Shown: positions 10,986 to 29,002, counted from the stretch's first letter. The stretch is 64,000 nucleotides of DNA from Klebsormidium nitens (GCA_000708835.1 DF237210.1:1-64000), one strand, 5' to 3'. The notes: generated from the sequence alone by a model not told the origin. A program made the numbers and translations.

Positions 10986-12461
10986 ATGGCTGCGTCGGAG
11001 AATCAGAGGCTCCCTAAATCCACACCGATGGACAATGTGCCGCGTCTTTCATCACTCACTCTGGAAGAGTTGTCAGTCCTTGGAACAGATGAGGGAAACG
11101 AGATTAAGGTGGACTTTGACATGCCTGAAAGGTCAAGCTGGCTGCAAGAGATCCTCAAAGAGCTCAAATCAAAAGACGAAGGAAGCAGGATGATGGCCTT
11201 GTGGAGGTTCAAAGAAACGTATGGGGACCTGCTGTTCAATGAATCAAGACTGCGGCAAGGAGGTGAACGTTCCGCTGGCGTCAACGTTTCCATTCTCATG
11301 CTGACGCGTGGCATGGCACAGGAGATAGGAAGAGGGCTAACAGATGCGGCCCTGACCGGGCGCTGGTACTTCATCCCGAAGGATGCCCTTGACGTGCAGG
11401 CTGCTGGGAAGACGGTTGATATCTACAGCAGAGTCACCATATACTGCAGCGTTCTGGAGATGCTGGTGGTCGACGGCCGAACTTTCAAGCACTTTCTGTC
11501 TGAGGTGCCCAACCTCTTCCCGGTTCTGGCGAACATATTCATGCGAGCTTACTCTCTGGCTGAGATGTACGTGCAGCCGCGAGACTGGTCTGATCCAGGG
11601 ATTCAAAGCAGGAAAGGCATTGTCAGAGCGATCAGCACGCTCTTCATCTGGGCCAAGCCACGCCACATTCAAGAGGTCGCCAGCTTGCACGACTTTCTTC
11701 TCTGTCTCATGCAGCAGTGCAAGGAGAATCTTGAGGACATCGAGTTCGTTCATTTCGCTTGCCTGGTGATAAGTACGGTACTGGACAACAGCCGCGACTT
11801 GAGTTCGGGCGCTCTTCTTGCTGCTCTTATGGACCTCATCTCCAGTCTTCTCTCTCGGGGTACAATGCCCCGGACTCTTCAGCGCGCTTGTTGCTGCCTC
11901 ATATCCCTATTCAACAAGGAAACAGAAGGCGACTTCGAAGTGTGCCAGCACCTAGCGGGGCAGCTTCGAAGTTCCTTCCGCCAGTCGTTCCTGGCTCTAG
12001 CAGTATGCAAGGAGATTGACTCCTCGATGCAAGAGTTTGCACAGCACATGACCGCCATTTTGTGTGACCTGGTTCTAGATGATACGAAGGAGTCAGAGAA
12101 CCAGGTGGCCGTGGCAATTGCACAGATGGCCTGCAAAGATGTAGGCGCACAGGGCAGATTGCAGGAGCTGATTGAGATGTCCAGAAGGCCCGCGGAAGGA
12201 AGGGAACTGTTGCTTGGACCGATGAGACCTCTGCCCTGGGGCAAGGGGAACGAAAGACTGAATTTGTCAGAAGGCGGAATCGACTGGACGATCCGTGACA
12301 GGCCCTACAGAAAGTGCGCCCGTCCTGAATGCGAGAGAGTGGAGTCTTCCATCAATGAATTCCTTGTCTGTGGTGGCTGCAGGCTGGCTTGCTATTGTGG
12401 TCGAGGTAAGCGGAACGAACCTGAGATTCTCTCTGCTTGCAACATCTTTTGGCCTGTCTAG
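10986..12461 (+). CDS. Helical-repeat protein with partial MYND finger
   Basis: A long open frame of 491 codons without introns up to about 12405. Most of it is alpha-helical and Leu-rich, of armadillo/HEAT-like appearance (inference from composition). Near the end is the first part of a MYND-type zinc finger: RKCARPECE, then ten residues, then CGGCRLACYCGRG. The spacing C-x4-C-x10-C-x2-C-x3-CYC fits MYND up to the fifth or sixth ligand. The remaining CQ..DW..H...C part is absent. A possible donor (CGAG/GTAAGC) lies at 12405/12406, so the finger could continue in another exon, but I found no matching second half before the convergent neighbour. Without splicing the frame ends at 12461 with an unrelated tail. 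MYND fingers bind proteins, often in chromatin or assembly factors; the role here is unknown. It is a diverged relative of the minus-strand gene at 12650-13879. Confidence 0.65.
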   Translation: MAASENQRLPKSTPMDNVPRLSSLTLEELSVLGTDEGNEIKVDFDMPERSSWLQEILKELKSKDEGSRMMALWRFKETYGDLLFNESRLRQGGERSAGVNVSILMLTRGMAQEIGRGLTDAALTGRWYFIPKDALDVQAAGKTVDIYSRVTIYCSVLEMLVVDGRTFKHFLSEVPNLFPVLANIFMRAYSLAEMYVQPRDWSDPGIQSRKGIVRAISTLFIWAKPRHIQEVASLHDFLLCLMQQCKENLEDIEFVHFACLVISTVLDNSRDLSSGALLAALMDLISSLLSRGTMPRTLQRACCCLISLFNKETEGDFEVCQHLAGQLRSSFRQSFLALAVCKEIDSSMQEFAQHMTAILCDLVLDDTKESENQVAVAIAQMACKDVGAQGRLQELIEMSRRPAEGRELLLGPMRPLPWGKGNERLNLSEGGIDWTIRDRPYRKCARPECERVESSINEFLVCGGCRLACYCGRGKRNEPEILSACNIFWPV

Positions 12462-12649
12462 ATCTCAATATTTGGAGAAGCCAGCTTTCCAACAATCGGA
12501 AAGTGGTTCCATCTTTACCAGTTGAAAAAGGGGATGAGAATCTTCGTAGTTTGCGCCTTAGGTTCAGCGTACTGTATCGACGTGCTGCACGAGAGGTCAA
12601 GTCTTCTCTTTATACGGCATCCAGCAGCATCGAATTGCTGACCGGAAGC

Positions 12650-13879
12650 CTAGGAGTGACTTCCGATGGTGATATCTAATTTGACTTTGCACGACTGTGT
12701 TTCCACGGCTGTGCATCCTGCAGCTGAGCACTTTCTCCTTGGCTTTCTCTCCAACGCCGGGCCAAAAAGAGTCTGCGTGCCCTCTGCATCGAGGCGTAAG
12801 TTCCCTTGGACATAGTTTTCGACCCTTGTGAAGCAGAACCTGGCATTGCGTTTTGAGAAAGGCAGCTCTGCAAACACCGAACTTTTAAGATGCTGTGCTC
12901 GAGAAAGTCCCTGGGGATTGGCAGCCAGCAACCGCTTGATTGTGTTTTGCATCTCCTCCTCCACTTGAATCGACCGCAGGTTGGGATGGAAAAGTTTCAG
13001 AGCGGCAAGAGCCGGGTGTCTCGCAGGCTCAGGAGCTTCCTCGCAAGAAGCAAGGGCAAGGCTCGACCACAGCAAGGAAGGACTTTTCAAAAGCAGCTCA
13101 TGGCTTTGAGGATAGAACTGAATCAGCACCCACAGACTCTGTGCAGCACACATGAACTCCTCAGGGGCATCTGACTTTGCCAGCACTTGAGCAGCGATTT
13201 GGACAAAGAGGATCCCCAGGTTTTGTGTCATCTTGACAAACATCAGACTGTTCGTCAAGATGATCAAGCAGTTTTGGGACACCTTGGAGTTCAAATTGCT
13301 GGGCCTTTTGATCACCAGCCAACAAATGTACTCCAAGAAGTCATTGCTCTCCCCGATGTAGGTGCGCAGGCTCTTCGACCATGGTGTCAGTGTGGCAAGG
13401 ACTCCAATTGCATAAAACTTGAGCCAGTCATGGGCTGGTGATAAAGTGTCGTCCATCAAGAAGTCTGCCAGCAACTTAAAGAAGCTTGGAAATGTCTTAA
13501 GCAGGAACTTGACTGTACGCACGTCCACCGATACTGCATAGAGCAGGCTCAAGTAGTCGAAGACTACACTGCCTACTTTCTTTGAGAACGCCCTGCGATC
13601 TTGTAGAATTTGAATGAGACCTGAAGACAGCGCTCTGGTGAAGTCAGGATGCTCAAGAAGCGTTGCGGCCCAGCTTGCGTTCAGCTCTTTGTCTTGATGC
13701 CCACCAGCAGCTTTGACATCGGCTGCAAACAGTCGTACCACCCTCTGCTCTTCCTGTAAATCGCCTTCTGAAATGGAAAGTGCGCGCAGAAACTTTTGGG
13801 TAACTTCACAGCAGTCTGGCCGCTCAAAGTCAATCATTGGGTGACCAGTCGCTTCTGAACGGTGCGCCATTGTTCTCAC
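12650..13879 (-). CDS. Diverged paralogue of the MYND-related protein
   Basis: A 409-codon frame on the minus strand. It shares with the gene at 10986-12461 the pattern DVRTVKFLLKTFPSFFKLLA..M (there DGRTFKHFLSEVPNLFPVLA..M), followed by a DW and a helical region, and RKCSAAGCTAVE near the end (there RKCARPECERVE). After the first Cys pair the finger stops: the tail KVKLDITIGSHS lacks every later zinc ligand. The start could be Met at 13879 or at 13870. The two genes converge, with about 190 bases between their stops. An inverted duplication followed by divergence is the simplest origin (inference). Function unknown. Confidence 0.65.
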   Translation of the reverse strand: MRTMAHRSEATGHPMIDFERPDCCEVTQKFLRALSISEGDLQEEQRVVRLFAADVKAAGGHQDKELNASWAATLLEHPDFTRALSSGLIQILQDRRAFSKKVGSVVFDYLSLLYAVSVDVRTVKFLLKTFPSFFKLLADFLMDDTLSPAHDWLKFYAIGVLATLTPWSKSLRTYIGESNDFLEYICWLVIKRPSNLNSKVSQNCLIILTNSLMFVKMTQNLGILFVQIAAQVLAKSDAPEEFMCAAQSLWVLIQFYPQSHELLLKSPSLLWSSLALASCEEAPEPARHPALAALKLFHPNLRSIQVEEEMQNTIKRLLAANPQGLSRAQHLKSSVFAELPFSKRNARFCFTRVENYVQGNLRLDAEGTQTLFGPALERKPRRKCSAAGCTAVETQSCKVKLDITIGSHS

Positions 13880-14842
13880 AACCAGCTCAGAGGCATGATG
13901 GCTCTGCTTAGAAAACTCAGCAACCTAGAGCACCACATGCTACTAGTTCACATGGCATCTATCTGCATCAGAAGGCAGTACACAACTGTACTAACGGCCA
14001 ACCAGCAACCCCAGGGCCAGAGAGAACCGTTCCTGAGCGAACAGTGAGCAGCACATTGGGAACAGCAGATGCAATGAGTATAAGTGCTTGGTTCCATATA
14101 CGCCCTTGCATAAGTAGTTCATAAGCAGTGAGCACCAATGAAGCCGTTTTACAAGTTGCACAACGCTGGCACGAGGCGTGATTAAAACAGGTTCGAACTG
14201 GCAGATATAATTGAGAGCACGAATCAGATACGCACACCTCGGCTCTTCTATAGGGGGAGACATTACAGCGCAGGGCCAAGCCCAATTGGCAATCAAGGAA
14301 TTGCGCTTAGAGTGGAACTCAGAGTCCACAGACTGGCCGTACATTTCCAAGCTCCAACAAGGAGACGAAAGAGGGTAGACGTTGGCCCGGTTGGGTAGGA
14401 GGAAGAAAGCGACGTTGCATGAGCACGGGGCAAAGCTCTGCTGAGTGCTGATCCGGCCAGCTTAACAGGCTGTCGATGCATCTTCGTAGTGCCCAGGGCT
14501 GTTTCCATTGCTGATTTCTTAGTTTGTTTAAACGCTGTGTTCCTGTGTTCCTCCTGAGTTGCTTTCTCGCCTCAAGCCTTAAGGAAAGGATGCCGCAGGT
14601 TTCGAACGGTGTCCGTTGCGGGCTGGTGGGGAGATTCAAGTTTGTACTTTTTGATAACCCCGCTGGACTTTGAGGCAACTGTTCATTGAGTGGCGTGTAG
14701 CGGGAGTATTTGGCATACCCTATTCACAGGACCGCATGCCCAGTTTCAGGAAACGAATTGCAAGTTTACAAGGAAAACCGCTTAATGCCAACCAAGGGGT
14801 CGTAGTGGCAAGAGCAACTCCATATCTCTGAGTGTTGCGAGC
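13880..14842. other. Intergenic between divergent genes
   Basis: This lies between the start of the minus-strand MYND-related gene and the start of poly(A) polymerase. It probably contains both promoters. The open frames at 13968-14678 (minus) show no recognisable domain and are not called. Confidence 0.5.
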
Positions 14843-20724
<5,882 letters not shown>

Positions 20725-21137
20725 TTGATGATAATGGAATTTCTTGCTGGTTATGGTTCTGCAAAGTGCATCTGGATATCGCCTCGGTTCATCTGCCTTC
20801 AGACTGCTTGTCTTTCACAGAGCATCCGAATGGAGAGCGCGAAACTATAGCAGATCCAATTGTCAAATGCTTGGATCTCCTTTCTTGGGCCTAAAAGTCG
20901 GATGGTAACTTCCTTGCTTATTGGCTTCGAAATAGCACTCTTTGTCACCGTAAGAGCCGGCTTTGTTCCTCAAAAGGAACAAATGTCATGCTAACGAATT
21001 CTTCTCAAGTGAATGCTGCTCAGGCAGGGGCCAACATGGTGTCAACGCCCTCTCAGCTTCACCACCCAACCCGCCACCTGGCAGCACGTTGGCAACCGGG
21101 GGCATGCGCAGTTTGACCGGTCTCCTCTCCCCTGCAG

Positions 21138-21437
21138 CCCGCCTTCCCGACCGGGCCGGGCCGGCCCGGGGGGAAGGCAGCAAGACAGGATGCACCGAAA
21201 CGGCCGCTCATCAGGTTAGTGGCCCAGGACGTGGGGATGCTGGTAAGGCTCCTTCTTTGTTGAATGTCCCATGGTTTGGGGGACTCTGGGAGGCCTGACG
21301 TTTTAAGCCCATGACCTCTGTGCCTTTCAATCATGCAGGACGCTGTGGTGGATACTGAAAGGCATAGTGCCGCTGTTGCCCGGTTGGGGTACGGCCACAT
21401 TGCGCACACAGAGAACAATTTTTTTGAGTCTTCTTAA
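21138..21437 (+). CDS. Possible last two exons of poly(A) polymerase
   Basis: Two exon-like segments fit together in phase 0: 21138-21242 (after a CCTGCAG acceptor, ending GGGATGCTG/GTAAGG, with PKRPLIRLVAQDVGML) and 21339-21437 (after CATGCAG, DAVVDTERHSAAVARLGYGH..., stop TAA at 21435). A basic stretch such as KRPLIRL would suit a PAP C-terminus. For them to belong to PAP, the exon at 19963 must use a donor before its stop at 20724, and I could not place one with confidence. They may instead be chance or a separate transcript. Confidence 0.35.
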
Positions 21438-22562
21438 AAGCATTGGCATGCAGCGATGGTGCTGCAGAGCCTCATCAGTATTGGCACTGGTGAAGGATCT
21501 GAACTGCCGGCTTTCTCTTCCTGTCTCCGCAGACTGAACCTCGCCAAAAAGGCCAAGTCCTGATGGTCGGGGCCGCTCTAGCACGCCGTAACTTCGCACC
21601 TGTCTGTATCCTTGCGCGCAGCAAATTGCTTGGCTTTTTTCCTGCACAGCTTTCCTTGCAATTCGTCCCAGCAGTTCTGCTTGCTTTTGTCTGCTGAAGC
21701 CTGAGCGTTGTACCGTGCAATCCGACGGTTGACCAATTCCGCTGCAAGTCATAGTGTCAAATATAGAGTTTGCGTCCTTGACTGGATTCCGTCGGACAGT
21801 GCTGACCTTCCCCGGGTGACCCTTTCCGACTTCCACCGCACCTCAACGCCCAGCCTCCTCCACTTCTTCCACGTCTCAAGCATGTCAGTCATCAACTACG
21901 CGTTGGTCGGCGGCTGAATGAGTGAGTGGAGAGGCACTGTCCTTCTCCCTCCACCTTATGATGCCTCTGATTCGATGCGTCTGGTAACTAATGGCGTCTT
22001 GTCTACCGCACATAGTTGAGCTGCGAGGTGCCTTTTCGGTTGCTCCTTCCGTGTTCTGCTTGCAACCTTCGAGCCTTGCAGTGACACGGGTGGTAGGAGC
22101 TTCGTAGTTGAAGGTGGCAGTGGGTCAGGGAAGCTCCAAGCAAAGCTTGTCTTGCCAGATTGTGGTGACCAGTGCACCAAGACAGCTCAATCTGTACCCT
22201 GTTCTTTAAGGACATAGCTCAAGCTTGTACCGTTCGCTTGAATTGAAATGGATTATGGTGCATGAATTTTGGCCATGGCTTCCGTAACCTTGCATGATAT
22301 TCTGGCGGGTTTTGCACATGGGACCTAACTTGGTGGCCCAGGAAAGTTGGATTCTCTCGCATGCATATTCTATTTGAGTGACGGTCCCGAGTCCGCATAA
22401 AACTTGTTGCAACATATGATGCAATCATTCGCAACTTGGTATCCATACCACAATGCTTGAATCAAGCACATATTTTGAATATACAGCGCAGCCATTTCGA
22501 TTGTTGCAAAAGTCCATGGTGACTGCCCATGCTGCCATATATATGTCATGACTATCATGCAG
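21438..22562. other. Non-coding stretch before the gap
   Basis: I see no supportable gene. A 169-codon minus-strand frame at 21327-21836 has no recognisable motif. The sequence turns AT-rich with ATGCAT-like steps towards the gap. Confidence 0.45.
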
Positions 22563-23459
22563 NNNNNNNNNNNNNNNNNNNNNNNNNNNNNNNNNNNNNN
22601 NNNNNNNNNNNNNNNNNNNNNNNNNNNNNNNNNNNNNNNNNNNNNNNNNNNNNNNNNNNNNNNNNNNNNNNNNNNNNNNNNNNNNNNNNNNNNNNNNNNN
22701 NNNNNNNNNNNNNNNNNNNNNNNNNNNNNNNNNNNNNNNNNNNNNNNNNNNNNNNNNNNNNNNNNNNNNNNNNNNNNNNNNNNNNNNNNNNNNNNNNNNN
22801 NNNNNNNNNNNNNNNNNNNNNNNNNNNNNNNNNNNNNNNNNNNNNNNNNNNNNNNNNNNNNNNNNNNNNNNNNNNNNNNNNNNNNNNNNNNNNNNNNNNN
22901 NNNNNNNNNNNNNNNNNNNNNNNNNNNNNNNNNNNNNNNNNNNNNNNNNNNNNNNNNNNNNNNNNNNNNNNNNNNNNNNNNNNNNNNNNNNNNNNNNNNN
23001 NNNNNNNNNNNNNNNNNNNNNNNNNNNNNNNNNNNNNNNNNNNNNNNNNNNNNNNNNNNNNNNNNNNNNNNNNNNNNNNNNNNNNNNNNNNNNNNNNNNN
23101 NNNNNNNNNNNNNNNNNNNNNNNNNNNNNNNNNNNNNNNNNNNNNNNNNNNNNNNNNNNNNNNNNNNNNNNNNNNNNNNNNNNNNNNNNNNNNNNNNNNN
23201 NNNNNNNNNNNNNNNNNNNNNNNNNNNNNNNNNNNNNNNNNNNNNNNNNNNNNNNNNNNNNNNNNNNNNNNNNNNNNNNNNNNNNNNNNNNNNNNNNNNN
23301 NNNNNNNNNNNNNNNNNNNNNNNNNNNNNNNNNNNNNNNNNNNNNNNNNNNNNNNNNNNNNNNNNNNNNNNNNNNNNNNNNNNNNNNNNNNNNNNNNNNN
23401 NNNNNNNNNNNNNNNNNNNNNNNNNNNNNNNNNNNNNNNNNNNNNNNNNNNNNNNNNNN
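22563..23459. other. Assembly gap (897 N)
   Basis: A run of 897 N. Any open frame reported through it is meaningless. The flanks are AT-rich and contain TGCATGCATGCATG at about 23510, which may explain why assembly failed. Confidence 0.99.
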
Positions 23460-23980
23460 GGTATATCTAGTTAAATTAATTGCACGAAACCATGCATTGA
23501 AACTGCCAATTGCATGCATGCATGTTAAGCAACATTGCGAAGCATGATATCTTTGATACCAACCAGGAGATTATTAATTCAAGATCATGCATGAGCTGCA
23601 AGGAAGTCTAAGTAGTACAGAGAATTGATCGTGTCGGAAGCCTCATATACGGGGGCTCCCGGGGGCGACCACTTTACTGACCCGCGAGCACGCAATTCGC
23701 AGCATGCACATGCAGGCCCATGCAAAGAACAATTCAATCTCAGTGAATCTGAAGACCATGGGTGGCTGAATGACATATGGTGCGCAGACCTCATAAGAGA
23801 GAAACGTTTGATATCAAGGTCAGTAGTGACACATATAGGGACTCTGTTCAATGAATCAGGTTGCCAATTGAACAAAACTGCTCTTGCTCAAGGACCTTTT
23901 CCCGTTGGCCTTTCCTTGTCCTACAAGTTGCTATTCGGTCTCAGCTTAATGTTACAAAATGCCCTGCTGTCTGTTCGACT
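23460..23980. other. Short stretch after the gap
   Basis: This lies downstream of the stop codon of the minus-strand RETICULATA-related gene, so it should contain its 3' UTR. A 302-codon plus-strand frame crosses into that gene but is antisense to its last exon. Nothing else is seen. Confidence 0.5.
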
Positions 23981-26900
23981 CTACGCTGCTACTGCTTGCA
24001 ATTCAGGTCGTTTCCTGACCCGATATCGCGGCTTTTTCGGCTCTTGTGGGGCTTCTGGTGCTTGCGTTGCTGGTGCTGGTGACGCCTTTGCCTTCAGCTT
24101 CCCCTTGCCCTTGCCCTTCCCTTTCACCGTCATCTTCACACCCTTCTTCTTGAAGAAAGCACCGGCTTTGTCGAGCAGCCCGCCAGCGGCTGCGGATTTC
24201 CGGCGGAATGCCGCGGCGCCGGAGTCCATCCCCAACCAGTGCAGACGGGTGGGCTCTCCTAGCCGCACGTTGCTAAATCTGCAAGTCCCACGCACAAACC
24301 TCTTCGATTTCTGTTGTCAACATGGGCGATGTTGCTATGTCATATTAGTTGCTCTAAAGATGAGTTCAAGCAGACACAGAATTCAATTGAAGACGGCTGA
24401 CCTTGATGCTTGCCCCATGCTTGTGAATCCATGTATAACCTACGAGCACTGTCTTCTTTCTGACCCAAGGATGTTTGCAAGAAAACAGCCTCAAATGTCG
24501 AACCAGAACCGCTGTGACAGGACGCACAACTGAAACCTTGGTGCACCTAAGCTATGAAGAAATCTGATAACAAACCCGGATCAAGGCGCAACTGCCGCTC
24601 TGTCTGAAGGAGCTTTCTCAAGCTCTTTTTGCAGCAGACTACCAGACTCCTGACGAATGGTGACTGGCTAGGTTACACAGCACGGTCGCCCAGCCCGCTT
24701 CGTTTCGACAAATCCTTCAAAAGCAACAGCAGAAACTCCGTAACAATACTGCAAGAGCGACGGCAGACATCACACTCTTCAAAGACAGTGTAAAAAGCGC
24801 CTACCTGGCTGCCGTCGTCACAAGTGTGATAAACCCGAGGTTCGAGTACTTTGCCCCCATGAACCGCTCAAGCCCACCAATGAGCTGGTACCGCAGGTTA
24901 CCCGACAGCCCCATGAAGGCGCCGTAACCCAAGCTGCTAACCCCAACCGACGGCACCGCAACCGACGGCCTATACTTCGGATTGATCTTCTGCCGGACCG
25001 ACACCAGCGCGTTTTGGACCAGCCCACCGACACTCCCAAGAACGCTCCCGATTGCGCAGAGCTCCGCCGACTTGTAGGCGAAGCCGTAGAAGCGGTCGAG
25101 CTTGGAGAGCTCGGCGAACTTGTACGACTTGTCAAACGCGTTGTGCGGGAGCTTTTGCAGCGTGTTCTGCCACTCCCACCGGAACGGCTCGTGGTACTTG
25201 CGGCACGGCGCGACCGACCAGTTGATCACCATGTTCGCGGCCGCGAGCGTCAGCACGTTGACGACCGCCAGGTCCCACTCGTCCTTGAGCCTGAAGGGCA
25301 GAGGACAAATAGAGGCTGAATTCGGCGCTAAAATCCATGTTCCAGCATCAGACAAGAGTGTCTCAGAGGGTGAAGAGAAGCAAAAACGACTAAGAAGGTG
25401 AAAAGCAGAGGGATATGTTCCGAATAGCTTGGGGGACCTTTGCATGCAGGAGTTTCAATGTTATATAGGGATCAGTAATCCATACAAGTAAGAGGCAAAA
25501 CAGAGCACGCCGCAACAACTTAAATCGAAAAGGGGGTTCCTAGCGAAGTGAGTGGTTTAAAGAGGGGGCCAAGAACTATAGAAGAGAGGGCCTCGTCTCT
25601 CGAGCAGCAAACATGAGGCGAGAACTTTGCAGGCAGGCAGACTTCAAATGATGTCCAAAAAGAGACCCTGATTTGCTGCAAACTTTCCGCAACAAAGAAC
25701 AAAGTGCGCAGCAAAATAGTATGAAGCCTTGTGCCTGAGTCTGAAGACGGAGACTGCAGGGGTCAGATCCGGGGAGCTAAACAACCCATCCCTTCTATCG
25801 ATTACTGACGTACATCATGCAGGTGAAACATCCAGACAGGGGGCTGCCGCCAACCAACCCTATGATTAGAAGCACCACGCCACTGTTGGGCCTTTCATTT
25901 CAGCCTGTGACAGATGGATGTGTGAAAGGGGCCCGGTAAACAACAGCTAGTATACTCAATGAACGAGGACAAGCTTGCCTAGCTCAGAGCTACTCCATAT
26001 TACTCAAGCTCGTTGCCTGACTTTCGAGAACAGCTGCTCGGTCCATCAAAGAATATGTCACAGCAACTTTACAACGCTCCGCACGACCTGCCGGTTCTCC
26101 TCTAATCTCATAACCTGCTCGCTCGCCTCTAAACTTCCTTCTGCCCTTCGTCCTCTCCATTTCAGAATACTTAAAAGTAGGGCGAAACAAACTGCCTTGA
26201 CCTGACAAGTTTGCCAGAAGCATGCCACAAACCCTAACGCGTTAGGGAAATGAGAGGCTTCATCAAGCTCACCTTGACCCTCTTTGCTTAATCTCCCAGT
26301 ATGCCGCGTTTCCGATGGTAAATGCCTGCTCCAGACTCAGCTTCCAAAGGAATGCGGGGTCTGCCATCAATCTGGAAAAGGGTGCTCACAGGATTTAGGA
26401 GAACATACTCAATATAGGTTGCCAGACAGCCTCTTAATTAGCTGTTTTCCAAGAAAACGAGGTCATTCCTGCGCAACCAAATTTACTGTTTAACAAGACA
26501 AACCTCTAGCTGATTGCCACATGATAACAAAAATCTTTGTAGGCAGAGCCAGACATGCCGTGAAATTCAGAAGGGGCAGCGACTCTTCAATCCAGATATC
26601 TGCCGAACTGTTCGACCTAAGATGCTGCACACATTTTCAAAGACATTGCGTCTTCTCAAGAGCTGATCATGGCCGCTCCTTAGTGCCACAGAGGAATCCT
26701 ACAAATGAACCAGATAGTACCAATCGCAGGGGGGCAGCAACGTACCTTCCCAAGAAAGCCCTTGCGAAATCTGGAGGGGTGTGCCTGGTGACTGCTCGTG
26801 CTATTGTCGGTCGACAATCTGTGTTTAGTAATCGGACCAGCTGAGCAGAGCTCACCATGCCCTGCACAGCAAGCACGGTGTGAAATTGACGCTATGAAGT

Positions 26901-29002
26901 GCAGACCTTTGCTGGTTGCACCCATTCCTGAACTGCATCAGATACATAACACTCCGTGGTAACATGAACCGAAAATGCAAGATGCGTTCCTGCATTCAGC
27001 AACTCAGAGAATAAACTGCTAATGAAGGTCCAGTTTCCAAGGCATCAATGACGTGATGCTATTGTTGGACAACGTTGGACAACGTTGGACAACAAACCAG
27101 TTTCAAGCAACAGCCTAACAAGTGTACTCCTTACCATTTCAACAGCTCGCCGAACGCCACTAGGCAGACCAGTAACTGTGCGATACCACTCCTGTAGAAC
27201 GGCTTCGATTGTTTCCCGGTCAAAAAGCTGCAAGACAATGCAACGCGTGTCTTCAGCTCCCAACATGAGTGTTTGAATGTTGCCCCTCATTCAACTTCCC
27301 GCAAATCTCTCATGCAAAACTCTGCATACTTCGATTGTCAGGCTTCAACTAGGGTTCTATTTGATTTCTGATCAACTGTACCGGACAGCCCCCTACCATT
27401 TGCAACAATCGCTAGAGTCGACTTTGAACTCACTTGTAACAGCTTCAGGATAGTGCACTTGTCAATTTCTCACCAAGTTTTCATCTCCTCAGGTGTTCAA
27501 TCAACCAAAAAAAAGCAGCAGATGAGGTTGTGCGGTAGCCACTAGAGACCATGTTACCTAACATTCTAGCACACAGGTTCTCAGCTGACTCTGAAAGGTA
27601 CATTCGACTTGGTACTCAAGTACAGTAAGGTTATTTTAAAGAACTCACCTCCACAATCTCTGTTCTCCTGCCAAAGAAACCATCGTCTCCACCATCGCCG
27701 TCATCGTCAAAATCGTCGAAATAGTCATCATCGTCACCCCCATCATCCCCACCGTCGCCACCTCCGTTGTTCAAATCCTTCCCTTTGTTACCTCCGCCTG
27801 AACCATCGTCCACCTGACATAGTTCGCAAAATCGACGGATCAGAAACCACATGTTCTTTTCCTAGGAAAAAATAACCAGGACGCACCCCAGATCTGGCAT
27901 TGCAGTCTCACGAGGCGTTGAAGTGCAAGCAAGGAGTTTAGGGTTGCAGCAATCCTCCAACCTCAGAATACTATGCACCTGTCCCCTTGCCAGAAGAGCT
28001 TGTATTGCGGGCCGAATAGTTTAGGGTTTGAGCTTCGGGTCAAGGCTACAGTGCAGTCTGCCTCGTCAAGGACGAGAAAGACTCTCATGACCAACAGCTT
28101 TGTTGATTTTGAGCATGGTAGCCTGCCTTGTCAAGCTGCAACAGTGATTGCCTTCAATATAATGCCCAAGTAAACAGACGGACAATGCTGCTTGAATTCT
28201 GTAACGAAGCTGCGGATGCACCGGGACACAAAACACACACTGCAGAATGCTACATACTTTTGATTTATCCCCATGCTCCTTGATTCCCCTCTGTTACGAG
28301 CTATAACCGTTACCAATAAATATCAAACTTCCCTGGAAATGTAGATACCCTTCTTCATTCTTGTTAACGAGGTTGCCAATAGTGACGAGCTTGGACTCTC
28401 GGGGTGCACAAAAGGAGCACATGCAACAGCGTAGAAACCTCCTGTGAGGTTGACTTTAAGGTCGTCATGCTTGTCAAGCGCACCTTTGGCGTGGCTGTTG
28501 CCGCCTCCTTCGACAAATCTAGTTTCCCCCTTTCCAGGGTTGCCGAGCCACCCCCAAACTGTGTCCCAATCTTGGCCATGGATGTAGGAACCATCATCTC
28601 CTTGCTGAAGCCAGAAATAGGCTCCTGCCTCTCCCCGCGGTCCTGCTCATCCGCAACCCCAGCTTCGCTGACCACATGGAGTGCACCCTGCCTCTCCCGA
28701 ACCAACCTTTCGTTGCTGCTAACTGCTGGCAAAGCCAGCCCTGTGAACGAACTAAAACCTAGTTTGCTACATCCTTGCTGCAAGCACCCTGCAGCAGCGA
28801 AATGCTGAGGCTTGAGCACAGGACCCGATCTGAGTTGAGGAAGGTTGAAGGAAGACGCCTGGAATGACCGGAGAGGCAGGACAGGGGAAAGAGCAGCCTG
28901 CCCTCTCCTTGTCCGCCCACCTCTTTCTGCTGACTGGCTGAGAGGAGCATGGGCAACAGAGCCCAGGCCTCCCAGCCTCCCAATCTGCGAGGAAGTCGCC
29001 AT
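23981..29002 (-). CDS. RETICULATA-related plastid membrane protein (DUF3411)
   Basis: Members sit in the chloroplast envelope and affect leaf mesophyll or plastid development; the biochemical role is not settled. Exons in coding order: 29002-28439, 27813-27649, 27227-27135, 26861-26746, 26371-26273, 25290-24805 and 24278-23981 (606 residues, phases consistent). The first 188 residues are Ser/Arg/Ala-rich and acid-poor at the start, like a transit peptide. Next comes a Gly/Asp-rich acidic stretch (GGGDGGDDGGDDDDYFDDF). DUF3411 follows: LFDRETIEAVLQEWYRTVTG, VSSAQLVRLL, MADPAFLWKLSLEQAFTIGN, KDEWDLAVVNVLT, KLPHNAFDKSYKF, hydrophobic spans around GSVGGLVQNALVS and GYGAFMGLSGNLRYQL, and NVRLGEPTRLHWLG. 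This pattern is closest to the plant RER5-7 type. The C-terminal tail is unusual: Lys/Gly-rich (KGKGKGKGKLK) then Ala/Pro-rich. Confidence 0.93.
27064..27093. repeat. Three copies of GTTGGACAAC
   Basis: A perfect 10-base tandem repeat, three units, inside an intron of the RETICULATA-related gene. Confidence 0.95.

Noticed and set aside
21327-21836. 169-codon minus-strand frame
   Set aside because: No motif or splice support; it overlaps plausible plus-strand exons at 21339-21437.
22425-23519. Long frames of 308-364 codons
   Set aside because: They consist almost entirely of N from the assembly gap.
23625-24533. 302-codon plus-strand open frame
   Set aside because: It is antisense to the last exon of the RETICULATA-related gene and shows no motif of its own.
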